Made by a program: the position numbers and the translations under genes. 64,000 nt of DNA, from NCBI RefSeq assembly GCF_024679095.1, contig NC_066571.1:962440-1026439 (forward strand), written 5' to 3'. The notes beneath the pieces were generated by a model. That model made no database searches and was not told the DNA's origin. It worked only from the letters and a program-made list of their open reading frames with translations. This stretch comes from Eriocheir sinensis. Lineage: Eukaryota > Arthropoda > Malacostraca > Decapoda > Varunidae. Below are positions 36,276 to 49,512 of this stretch, piece by piece. Position 1 is the first letter of the stretch, and each line of letters begins with the position of its first letter.

Positions 36276-37290
36276 TCATCATATTGACTGAACTAACAAC
36301 AGCCGACACACCTCCTCCGTCCACCTCCGGGTGCTCGCTCCCAAAATAAATCCCCTGCGGCACAATAACTTCCCTGTGTCCTCTCAGCGGCCTGGAGCAC
36401 GCCAGCCTCTGGCACTGCCCGCCGGCAGGAGAACTCCTCGAGCACACCTGGGGAGCTGACTCAACAGAATACTGGAGCAGGACGCCGGCGACGTTGTCAA
36501 TCAACGCAGAAACTCTTCACGATGAGGAAGGAGAATCAACGCTTGTCGCGATCCGTGGGAACACCCTCTGGCCGGGACGAGATTGCCGGCGAGGGGGTGG
36601 AGGAAAAGCGGCGCGCCCCAACCCCCGCCGCCTGGTACAACCTCACGGTGTTCCCCAGGGTGATGTTCCCCCGAAGAGTGCACTGCTCCTGTGTGCACAC
36701 CACCGCCCACCGCTGCATGGACGAGCCACTGCGACTTGTCAAGCACACTGGCTCCCTTCGGCCTGACGGCTACACTCCTGCAGAAGACGTTTCAACACGG
36801 CTGTGACAGCACCCCGCGGTGTTGTTCACGGGAGTCGATCGTGCCAGTCTGTTGATCCGTCGCCGGGGAGGTGGCAGAAAGGAACGCTGGGAGCTTCAAA
36901 AATCTGAGGCAGCGTTGGCATGGACATCCGTCACGTCTGCAGCCAACACTGCCTTACGCTCGGCGGCTGCGGCCTGACGCGTTAAGACGTCACGCCGCCA
37001 CAGGTGTTATCGAGCAGCTGGAGTCTGTGCTTTTTAGGTTAAGCACTCAAGAAGCTACTGACTGACAGCGCTGACAGCTTTCGCTGCCAGTCCGTTTGTC
37101 GCAGGTGTATGTCAGTCAGATATCGTCGTGCCGCCGTTCCTTCCGGTAACGGAATATCGGAGCGATGTCAAAGGGGGATGTTCTGTGGCGGAGGCAATTT
37201 ACCGCTATGACGCGAGGCCACTAGTAGTTACTTTCTCCGATCCGTCCCTGCCGCCAGGCGTTCAGGTACGAGGTCAGGCTGCTCGGTATC
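36276..37290. other. GC-rich low-repeat segment, coding status unresolved
   Basis: CpG-rich DNA unlike the surrounding AT-rich relics. Open stretches exist on both strands. On + there is GLEHASLWHCPPAGELLEHT, followed by LHDEEGESTLVAIRGNTLWP; another + frame, from an ATG at 36522, reads MRKENQRLSRSVGTPSGRDE and WYNLTVFPRVMFPRRVHCSC. On - there is RLACSRPLRGHREVIVPQGI. I recognise none of them. It may be a CpG island, an old transposon or an uncharacterised exon in intron 2 of the ankyrin gene. Confidence 0.35.
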
Positions 37291-37505
37291 GACGGAGTGA
37301 CACAGCGAGGTCCGCCACCCCAGTTGTAATACCCAGGATTCAACTTTCCTACACATCCACACGGCTTGTGCGTGCCTGGAAACACACGAGAAATTAGTCC
37401 AGACCCAGACAACGGGGAAGCAACATTTCCGACGCCTGGCATTGGGCCCGCGACCTGCCCGACGGGAAGCCACTCGTCTACCATTGGGCTAAGGAGGTAC
37501 CCTAC
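37240..37505 (-). mobile_element. Possible degenerate tRNA-like SINE
   Basis: The minus strand has TAGCCCAATGGTAGACGAG (A-box-like, near 37495) and GGTCGCGGGCCCAATGCC (weak B box, near 37450). A body with CACAAGCCGTGTGGATGTG and CGCTGTGTCACTCCG follows. B-box decay makes this tentative. Confidence 0.35.
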
Positions 37506-39489
<1,984 letters not shown>

Positions 39490-39894
39490 AATTACTTGTG
39501 TCGGCTGCGGGCGGAACGTGGCCGCTTGGACTCCAGCAGGCAGAGTGAGGAACGCCGTCGTCTCTTTATAAAGGGCATTGACGACATCCTGAAGACTATC
39601 GAGGGTGATACCCCTTGGCAGGCCGCGTGGCCCAAGGGCAAGCCGAAGGCACTCAGCGCCCTCATGGTGGAGGCTGTGCACGCCAAGTGTCCCCTGACCG
39701 CGGCCTTCCTGCACCGGGCCGGCGCGTGGTCCTTCCTCAGCGGGGATAGGGGGGCCAGTGCCTTGGCCACCGCGCTGGAGGAGGGCCACAAGGGCATGGC
39801 CGAGCTGCTGGTCAAGCACCTGGGAACCAGCATCTACTCCGACGTTCATCTTCTGAACCGCATAAAACCCGAGGAGCGGCGGCGGCTGGAGCAG
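39490..39894 (+). CDS. Ankyrin-repeat protein, third visible exon
   Basis: A 135-codon phase-0 exon lies between CTCCCCACAG and GCAG|GTGAGT. The start is a basic helical linker (NYLCRLRAERGRLDSSRQSE, then RRRLFIKGIDDILKTIEGDT). Ankyrin-like units follow: KALSALMVEAVHAKCPLTAA with FLHRAGAWSFLS, and GASALATALEEGHKGMAELL with VKHLGTSIYSDVHLLNRI. It ends in KPEERRRLEQ and the donor at 39895, so more exons must follow outside the recognised region. GC-rich codon choice matches exons 1 and 2. The gene looks intact across all three exons, with no stop or shift. Its role is unknown beyond likely protein binding. Confidence 0.9.
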
Positions 39895-40190
39895 GTGAGT
39901 CGTAGTCCCTCATCACCCGACTGCTTTTTTTTTTTTCGGCGTCGCCTTTACCGCCGGTAGACTCTCTTGAGGGCCTCTTAGACGAGCCCAGCCTGTAGGT
40001 GGCGCAGGTGTGCATTATGTGTAGTGGCTGCCGCGATGTGTGACTCCTGCTTGGCTCATGCTGCCGGGGCGCGGAGAAAAACTCGCCGGGCATAATCTTG
40101 TCGGGTAAATGGAAAGGGGAAAAAAATTCAACGAGCTCACCGAGTTAGGTTCGGTTATTTTTTCGTGTTATTTTGCACTTACTCGGTGTG
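39895..40190. other. Start of intron 3
   Basis: Unique sequence after the donor with a T10 run at 39925. No further feature before the minisatellite. Confidence 0.6.
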
Positions 40191-40964
40191 TTTATGTCCG
40201 GTGAAGTTATGTCCGGGGAGGTTATGTCCGGTGAGATTATGTCCGGGGAGGTTATGTCCGGTGAGGTTATGTCCGGTGAGGTTATGTCCGGGGAGGTTAT
40301 GTCCGGTGAGGTTATGTCCGGTGAGATTATGTCCGGGGAGGTTATGTCCGGTGAGGTTATGTCCGGGGAGGTTATGTCCGGTGAGGTTATGTCCGGTGAG
40401 GTTATGTCCGGTGAGGTTATGTCCGGTGAGGTTATGTCCGGTGAGGTTATGTCCGGTGAGGTTATGTCCGGGGAGGTTATGTCCGGTGAGGTTATGTCCG
40501 GTGAGGTTATGTCCGGGGAGGTTATGTCCGGTGAGGTTATGTCCGGTGAGGTTATGTCCGGTGAGGTTATGTCCGGTGAGGTTATGTCCGGTGAGGTTAT
40601 GTCCGGTGAGGTTATGTCCGGTGAGGTTATGTCCGGTGAGGTTATGTCCGGTGAGGTTATGTCCGGTGAGGTTATGTCCGGTGAGGTTATGTCCGGTGAG
40701 GTTATGTCCGGTGAGGTTATGTCCGGTGAGGTTATGTCCGGTGAGGTTATGTCCGGTGAGGTTATGTCCGGTGAGGTTATGTCCGGTGAGGTTATGTCCG
40801 GTGAGGTTATGTCCGGTGAGGTTATGTCCGGTGAGGTTATGTCCGGTGAGATTATGTCCGGTGAGGTTATGTCCGGTGAGGTTATGTCCGGTGAGGTTAT
40901 GTCCGGTAAGGTTATGTCCGGTGAGGTTATGTCCGGTGAGGTTATGTCCGGTAAGGTTATGTCC
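40191..40964. repeat. 15-bp minisatellite, about 51 copies
   Basis: The unit is GTTATGTCCGGTGAG, with scattered variants GGGGAG, GAGATT, GAAGTT and GTAAG concentrated toward both ends. The centre (about 40510-40840) is nearly perfect. Since 15 is divisible by 3 and no stop arises, three frames stay open and give MSGEV, LCPVR or (minus) DITSP polymers of 270-310 residues. No other coding evidence supports these. Every unit carries CpG and a donor-like GGTGAG. Confidence 0.97.
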
Positions 40965-42730
40965 TTCTCACATGCTGCCGCCGGTGCTCCACTAAAAGGT
41001 GTTTTCTGAAGTTTGGGTTGATTAAAGATCTGGGCAGCATGCGGGTAATCTTCCGCCACTCGGCGATAGTCGAAAATTGTCAACGTTCTTCGGGTTCACT
41101 GGGCCCGCGCGCGTGGCACAGTCTGAGGCAAAAGTTCCTCCCACAGCCGTCACAAATCTCGCCGAGGAAACCAACCGTGACCTTCGTTCACATCATGGCG
41201 AGGCGTTCACTCCAACTAGTGACGCTCCCGTTAAAATAACACATAATTGAAATACTTCCCGTCTCTGTGTTATAGGTGATCCCGATGCCATGATTGTCTC
41301 TTAGGGTACATGTACTTGTCCCTGTGGCCTAAACAGTCCCTGCAGGATGGCTCCTGTAAACTCCGGGCAGGCTGCTCTGACCTTCTTGGTCACGCTTGAC
41401 CTGTAAAACACGCAGCGATGCCGAAACATTCAAATGGCCCAAACACCTAACTCGACCCTCAACGCTTAGCACCAAGACAAGCACCAGGTAACGACGCTGC
41501 GCTAAACCATCTTTTCCTAGACGAACAACGTGAATCACTGCATAATACGTTGTTAGCCATTTTGTAGCAGAAATTCAAATCGAATAATTTAAAGCAACAA
41601 CTGATGCCAACATACATACTAGACAGTTGTGCAGCCGCACTACGCGTGAAACAAGAACAAACACAGACGGTGCCTCCCGCCACTGGTGACCCGCCACGGC
41701 CCGCAGACACTATAGTGAAACCAGATTGGCGAGATCTAAGTCCATATACACCAAGTCAAGTCCTACGCAGGTTTGTGGGAGGAGACACGGCCGAGGCGTG
41801 GTTTATGCGTGACACTGCTTGGCGCCAAACTAGAGAATGTAGAAACTGGGATTTAGAGAAAACGAGAAAGGCGGACCAATTTAAATCAGTCACTTCAACA
41901 TGCCCTCCCTCACACCCCACACCGACGTTTGTAGTCATTGAAATTACAGTCACGCATTAGCACAATAAAAAGACATATTTTTTCGTCAGTGGCTTGCCTG
42001 AACGCGCTGTGAAAGAAGGCGAGAATGCACATCCAGAGTGCACATGCGGCCCCAACTTTAGTCACCCCTCAACTGGCGGGTATTTTTTTTTTTTTTTAGC
42101 TCCCGCTGCTCCGCCCCAAAACCGCCTCCTGCGCGTACCGGTCGCAGTTTTGAAGCAGAGTGCACGTGTACAGGCATCAGAGATACCCAGACGGTTCAAA
42201 TGCGACGATGAAGCAATAACACTGTTTGACTCAACATATTTACCGCCCAGGCAGCCTCGGTCTTGTAATGTTCACCGCCATGAACATTGGCAAACGACAC
42301 ACGAGGCTGAAGCATACCTTCGTTCGCCTTAAAGGCCCACAGCCTTAGCACAGGCGCCGGGGCTGGCACACTGAGGTGCCGCCGCGGAGGCTCCGGCCCC
42401 TCCGCCACAAAGCAGTGCGGCGCGACAACTCTATTTCGAGAGTTCCTTCACCAGGCCACTCCTCCAGAAGGTATTCCTCTATAGTAAATAGACATTCACA
42501 ACCTGAACACCCGACAATACATATCAGACCCTAAAACCTAAGACAGTGTCATATAGTTAAACATTAACAAAATAACTTAACAATAAAATATTACTCAAGA
42601 AAAAGGAAACTGCTGCTCAGTACGGTGTACTGTGCTGATGAAACCCGTTCACTGTTCTACACACCGCCTCCGAGGTACAGTTCGGGCACACTTACACCAT
42701 TTGGCTGATCGCCGCAGCCTAAAGGTCTGG
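40965..42730. other. Intron or intergenic stretch, nothing recognised
   Basis: Moderate GC with short open frames on both strands, none with a recognisable domain. Poly-T tracts at 42081-42098 and several CpG-rich patches occur. No exon continuing the ankyrin gene could be found. Confidence 0.5.
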
Positions 42731-42942
42731 CTGCTAATGGGCAGGCGACGAGCAAGCGGTGGAACAGGGGACAAGTGTTTGGGAGATTGTGTCGAGCTGC
42801 CAGGCGGAGAAACTGTGTTTCCGAGCCCCCCTCAATCCCTGGTAAAAGGTTAAGCGTGCTGTGGCATCCGGCCCTAAGCCCCGTAATTCCGGTTGGGAGA
42901 GTCTTTGGTTAGGAGAGATGTAGAGCATCGGCCTATAGTATA
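42731..42942 (-). repeat. 212-bp direct repeat, copy 1 (Jockey-derived)
   Basis: Essentially identical to 44319-44530 (offset 1588 bp). On the minus strand it reads MLYISPNQRLSQPELRGLGP and DATARLT, resembling the post-YADD region of the Jockey relic at 27.6 kb (RRPSQQELQDSRVEAAGRL). Confidence 0.85.
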
Positions 42943-43422
42943 GCTCACACAGGCACAAAGCTGCCTCGACCAAGTATACACAACTGATAGTCGTCTGTTG
43001 TTGACAAATCACGTGTTAGTCGTTCAATAAGTTAAGACCTCAGCCCCGTTGTTGGGCCTCCTCCTTGAAAGAATTGGGTATCTCTCTACCAGCCGTCTGG
43101 GGGGTTGCGCGGCATGCACCGCCTTCCTCCACTGAGGTATATCCCCAACGAAATAAAAAATAAAAAAATAATAATTTTGTTTGTCATTTCGTCCATAAGT
43201 TTACAGCAAATCTCTCTATAACCACGGCGATGACTCCGCATGAGGGAAGGAAGCTGCTGCGAGGGATCAACATGCATCGGCTGAGAATCGCTTTAATTAA
43301 TTGACTTTAACCTTTATACTCGTGTCTCACGGAGCGGACCTGATTAGGATGCACCTTTACCACTGTGCACTGCCCCCTCAAAGGCAAAGCGGCATGCCCC
43401 GCCACCTTCGCTGTCCCTTCTG

Positions 43423-43427
<5 letters not shown>

Positions 43428-43504
<77 letters not shown>
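43428..43504. repeat. (GA)n microsatellite
   Basis: A perfect GA run directly abutting a Jockey-like RT fragment. Confidence 0.97.
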
Positions 43505-43507
<3 letters not shown>

Positions 43508-43620
43508 CTGTGGGAAGGTAGTTTAAGAAGCAAATATTCGTTCCAGACATTCTCAATAGCTTTCAAGATGTCTTTGGCAGCAGCAAAAGTTCCACCAAAG
43601 CGGCTGAGAGCACTCAGTTA
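43508..43620 (-). pseudogene. Jockey-like RT fragment
   Basis: The minus-strand reading ALSRFGGTFAAAKDILKAIE then NVWNEYLLLKLPSHRF aligns with LSRLGETFAVAIDISKAFDR of the relic at 28.0 kb. The palm motif Asp is kept, but AFD has become AIE. Together with 42731-42942 it probably belongs to one decayed minus-strand copy. Confidence 0.7.
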
Positions 43621-44318
43621 GGACACATATATTAACCAAACTCAGATCATATTACTCTCAGCATACCTTCAGGACAATAAAAGTTGAATTCACCAAACTA
43701 AACATCATGCTGAATCTGGCAACATTCACTGGTAAGTTGACAAAACGGCATTAATGATCCTACATGCCACACTGAGTGCAAGTTTATCTGACAGTGTTGT
43801 ATTGAAGGTTGTCAATGGGAACGTGTTTCCCTAATATGCTGTGTGATCAGCGCTGGGCCGCGTCTGTGTGGCACGGCACACACGCAGCCTTCTCGCAACG
43901 GTGATCGTTCACGCCACGTCCACGCCCTCTGCCTCTTCCACCGGCTTGGTTATGTCCACACACGCGGATAAGACATTCGGCGGTTCTCGTGGACTGTGTG
44001 TTTCGCCGTGTGCGGGTGCGGTGTCCTGGAGGACCCGAGTTCAGGTCCGACCCGCTGCTACGAGCTGAAAATTTTCAATTATCGCCGAGCGGCTTAAAAC
44101 TACCTAAATGCTGTCCTGAAGGCCACCTATCAACCTAGCGACACTCTATACGGAGGAGCAAAGATGAGTTCCGGGAGGCAGCATGACTCAAAACAAGATG
44201 GCACCACTATAAACACTTGCCTGAACCACAGACGGGCCTGGGCCGAGCAGCAGGCCCAGCCAAGATAGTCTACCGGTGTGACTGGCCGAACACACACAAA
44301 AAAAAAAAAACTCCCGCA
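43621..44318. other. Stretch between direct repeats, nothing recognised
   Basis: Contains an A13 run (44298-44310) immediately before the second 212-bp copy. No gene was recognised. Confidence 0.5.
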
Positions 44319-44530
44319 CTGCTAATGGGCAGGCGACGAGCAAGCGGTGGAACAGGGGACAAGTGTTTGGGAGATTGTGTCGAGCTGCCAGGCGGAGAAA
44401 CTGTGTTTCCGAGCCCCCCTCAATCCCTGGTAAAAGGTTAAGCGTGCTGTGGCATCCGGCCCTAAGCCCCGTAATTCCGGTTGGGAGAGTCTTTGGTTAG
44501 GAGAGATGTAGAGCATCGGCCTATAGTATA
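44319..44530 (-). repeat. 212-bp direct repeat, copy 2 (Jockey-derived)
   Basis: Matches 42731-42942 base for base as far as I can see, ending at CCTATAGTATA. It is preceded by an A-rich tract. The high identity implies a recent copying event. Confidence 0.85.
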
Positions 44531-44799
44531 TCTCTTTTATCGAGACTCAAATGCACTTGGCCGCAGAGGTGCCCTTTTCGCTCGCTGAGTTTCCTGCCAG
44601 CTGATTGGATGAATATGCGATGTTCGAATACGTGGTTTTATTTGAAATAATTACCAGTTAGTGTGAATACTGAATAACAGCAACGGCGTTACGGGAGCAG
44701 CAGTCATCAGACAGCTGCGGTCGTCCGGTGAGGGAGGTCGTGTGCGGCAGGAGAAACCTGTCCGTCATCAAGTGACTGTCGGCAAACAAAGAAAGAGGT

Positions 44800-45495
44800 A
44801 GGAGATTGCAACGTGGAACCTGCGAACTTTGTATCAGGCGGGAAAACTAGATTAATGCGCACCATGAAATGAAAAGGTTGACTATAAGTGCCTTAGGAGT
44901 TAGTGAAGTGGAGTGGCCGGGAAGTGGAGAAGTACAATAAGAAAAGAGTCAATTTGTTTATTCGGGAGGAGACAGGCACGAGAGGGGTTGGTAGTCTCGA
45001 GGGTTACTGGGCGGTTTCAGACAGAATAATGTTGGTGAGGTTACGTGGAACTCCAATGGACAACAATGTCATACAGGTGTACCAGCCCCGGTGTGGAGAG
45101 CTGGACTCTGTCAGTGGAGACGGTGAGGAGACCAGAGGCGGTGGAGATGTGGTTGTGGAGGAGAATGATGAGGATCCCATGGACGGTAAGAAGGACGAAT
45201 GAAGCAGTGCTGGAGGTGGCGGGAGAGACGAGGGCCTTGATGAGGGCGGTGAGAGGAAGACGGCTGAAGTTTTTCGGCCATGCATGAGGAGAGAAGGACT
45301 GGAGAATTTGATTATGACTGGAATGGTGGAGGGAAGAAGAGGAAGAGGAAGACCAGGAGTATAATATATGGATGGATTGGTGAAGCTGGCGCGAGGGGTG
45401 ACATATGGGCAGCTCATCAGGGCTGCGAGGGACAGAGGAAGATGGAAGTCCAGGGTTGCCGACGTCTTGGAGGATATGGCGCAGCGCTGATGTGA
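44800..45495 (+). pseudogene. RTE-like LINE relic with internal deletion
   Basis: The start reads as an APE endonuclease (IATWNLRTLYQAGKL, LGVSEVEWPGSGEV, DRIMLVRLRGTPMDNN with VIQVYQPR). It then jumps directly to the extreme C-terminus (VEMWLWRRMMRIPWTVRRTN, ALMRAVRGRRLKFFGHAMHE), so the RT has been deleted. Frameshifts are many. The first and last parts are typical of RTE-type elements often labelled craniofacial-development-protein-like in crustacean genomes. Confidence 0.72.
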
Positions 45496-46465
45496 ATGTG
45501 AACCAAAACTTGCTTACTAAGTCAAGTTTCTCCCTCCGATATATGTTTCGTCAGTATAAATGATAGCGGGCAGAATCCTATTTTCTCTTGTTATCACGCG
45601 TCGCCCAGGTCAGCAACACAGGCACGCGTTCAGACGCACGCCGCCTCGTGCGTGTTTTCTCACCTTGGAACAAGTTGCAATGACCACAGGAAAAATGTAA
45701 ATATAAACGGTTTTCTTATGGGGAAACTTGACAAAAGAAACGGTAGCGATTTACAAGTTTAGGCTAGGGGAGTTTATATGCCTTTTGAGTATCTTTATTC
45801 CTCGTGAGTATGAAATGAATATGAATAATCCACGTCACGTTATGACGTCATGCGGAAAGGTTCGCTTTGAAAGCTCGACCAAAAGAGATTGGTCTTTGCT
45901 TGTTTATAGTCAAAAGGCGTAGAAATAAATCTATGAAGCCATTCAAATCACACGCAGCATACTGTCCCGGTGTTTTCAGTGTTTTAATGTAGCAACAATG
46001 GCACACAGTGGCCGAAATGGACCTTTTACGCCGCCGCTTACCCGTGTATCACATACTTGGTATTGTTGCTTCATACGTTTGTTCTCCTCTACAGATTGAT
46101 CATTCACCTCCCGCCCCAAGCAAAGCGTATCAATATTTGATTTTCTAGAATATTTTACCTTAAAAAATATTTTCGAGAAAAAGGGCTCAAAGTTTCCAGT
46201 CGATACATCTCCCTTGTGGCTGGTCCAAAATGCAGTTTTCACTAATGAATATAATGTGAATGAGCGCACCAAAAATAATCATCAACCTTCAGTAAGTAAG
46301 TGTACAAATATACGAGTATGTGCGTTTACTTAGCACAGGGGCAGCAGCCATGCAACCTGGCACCAGCTGCTTCTCTGTCCTCGCACCTTTGCCGGGTTCG
46401 TGCAAAGTATCCCGCCGCTGGGTGTTGTTTTACCAGCAGTGGGTGCTTCCCAGTCCCCCAGTGTT
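45496..46465. other. Unassigned stretch
   Basis: AT-rich. One minus-strand open frame of 98 codons (45976-46272) contains TAFWTSHKGDVSTGNFEPFF and RKSNIDTLCLGREVNDQSVE. I do not recognise it and it may be chance. Confidence 0.4.
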
Positions 46466-46469
46466 ACCT

Positions 46470-47065
46470 CTCTCCTAGCACGCAAGGGTTACTGCGACAA
46501 ATGTCACACCCTCCTCTCTCTTCCTTCGTTCTTCCTCTTCTAGTTTCTTGTGCGTTTTCTGCCTTCTCTCCTCTTTCTTGCCCTCTGTGATGTTCATCGC
46601 TGGCACTCTCTTTGTGTCCCGTCGGGTGGCCACTCGCAAGCCTACATCACCAAACCTTCCGCGTGCGAGATCACACGCCCCTCGGTGAAGTGTGTCACTG
46701 CCTGCACCACTGCAAATTGCACTCTTTATGTCACGAACATCGTTGTCTTTGTCAAATATGTCCAATTGACAGAGTGCAGGGACTCATTGGCATTCTGAGT
46801 CTCAGCCGTGCACCTCTCGAGCAATTCACTAATAGCCAGACGCTGGTACACCGGCACGGTGACTCTCAGCCCTCCAGGGCGTAGGTACGTTTTCATGATT
46901 CCCAGGGACTTCATCCTCCGCCACCGCCCTCTGGTAGGAATCGGGGCCTGTGGGGCAGGGGATGCACGCAGCCACGCCCCCTCGCCACGCTGCTGCCAGC
47001 CAAGCCACCCGCGAGCATTTCTCTGCGCTTTCTTCTTCCGAGAAGGATTTTGAGAAATCGATCTT
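46470..47065 (-). pseudogene. Mobile-element-associated ORF relic with TQNANES motif
   Basis: Joined minus frames read HIPCPTGPDSYQRA-like sequence, then GGLRVTVPVYQRLAISELLE and RCTAETQNANESLHSVNW. After a shift they give SAICSGAGSDTLHRGACDLA, then RRDTKRVPAMNITEGKKEER and a lysine-rich end. The order PTG.DS..YQR, Y..LA..ELL.RC...TQN.NES is one I recall from C-terminal parts of unnamed multicopy invertebrate proteins linked to transposons. Function is unknown. Frameshifts make it a relic. Confidence 0.5.
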
Positions 47066-47384
47066 TACACCCCAGTCTCCCCTTGAGTCCACAATGTACT
47101 CAAATTAGTCGGGTGAGCGCGGAGAGTGTGTTAGCCAGCAGTAGGCTATTTTTGGACCTATTCTGTTGATGCATCAGATACTACTACACACTAATGGTAT
47201 TTTCCTCACCTGTAAATATGAAACTAACGAACATAACGACAGCCACATTCACTGTTTCTCCACTCTGCGTTATAACAAGTGGGAAAACACACGTGGAGCA
47301 GCCCGCATCCAAACACGTCTTAATGTCGCTGCCTTGGGCGACGGGCGTAAGCCACTACTTCCGTGAATGTGTATGTGTCTGTTC

Positions 47385-47876
47385 TGGTCCCCCTACTATA
47401 GAATGGATATCAAGATGTTAGAATCTGTACAGAGGAGGATAACAAAGATGATTCAGGGGGTGAGAAACTTGCCTTATGAAGACAGGTTGAAGCATTTAAA
47501 TCTACACTCTCTAGAAAGGCGAAGGTTGCAAGGAGACTTGATCGAAGTCTGTAAATGGATAAGGGCTTTAACAAAGGGGATGTCAATAAGATTTTAATAG
47601 TTAAAGAACCAGGTAGGACGCGTGACAATGGTTTTAAGTTAGACAATTTCAGATTCAACAAAGACATAGGCAAGAATTGGATCACCAATGGAGTGGTGGA
47701 CGAATGGAACAGGCTTGGGGGCCATGTTGTGGGTGCCAATACCGTAGATACATTCAAGAAGACGTTAGATAAAGCCATAGATGGTGAGGTAAGGTGGGGT
47801 TGAGTGTACAGGAATAGCCTTGTATAGGCCAACCGGCCTCTTGCAGACTCCTTACGTTCTTATGTTCTTATGTTTA
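47385..47876 (+). mobile_element. CR1-like LINE 3' fragment, divergent subfamily
   Basis: The fragment begins at FWSPYYRMDIKMLESVQRRI and reads to ALTKGMSIRF, with a frameshift near 47570, then GRTRDNGFKLDNFRFNKDIG and the end AIDGEVRWG. The 3' UTR and TTCTTATG tail (47859-47875) follow. Replacements relative to the 49-52 kb copy (GVVDEWNRLGGHVVGANTV) mark a separate subfamily. Confidence 0.85.
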
Positions 47877-47877
47877 C

Positions 47878-49338
<1,461 letters not shown>

Positions 49339-49359
49339 CACTGCGAGCGCAATGGGTGA

Positions 49360-49503
49360 CTGTTCGTCGACAATTGGGACCTCTTCTTTGGCAACGACGC
49401 CCTCTACTCCCGTGACGGGATACACTTGACGTTCAAGGGTGTTGAGGCTCTCTCTGTCTCCCTTGAGCGAGCACTTGGTACCCTGAGGGATTTTTTAGTA
49501 TAG
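49360..49503 (+). pseudogene. LINE ORF1 C-terminus, SGNH-esterase-like end
   Basis: The 47-residue end reads FVDNWDLFFGNDALYSRDGI then HLTFKGVEALSVSLERALGT. The RDGIHLTFKG signature is the His-bearing block V of SGNH/GDSL hydrolases known from CR1-group ORF1 proteins. It is cut by truncation at the minisatellite, with a stop just upstream. Confidence 0.75.
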
Positions 49504-49512
49504 GCGAGGGGG

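Noticed and set aside
40145..41083. Repetitive proteins MSGEV, LCPVR and DITSP of 270-312 residues
   Set aside because: All follow from a 15-bp repeat without stops. Three frames are equally open and there is no splice or start evidence.
42731..44530. LTR retrotransposon bounded by 212-bp repeats
   Set aside because: Repeats lack TG...CA ends, contain Jockey RT sequence, and no gag, protease or integrase lies between them.
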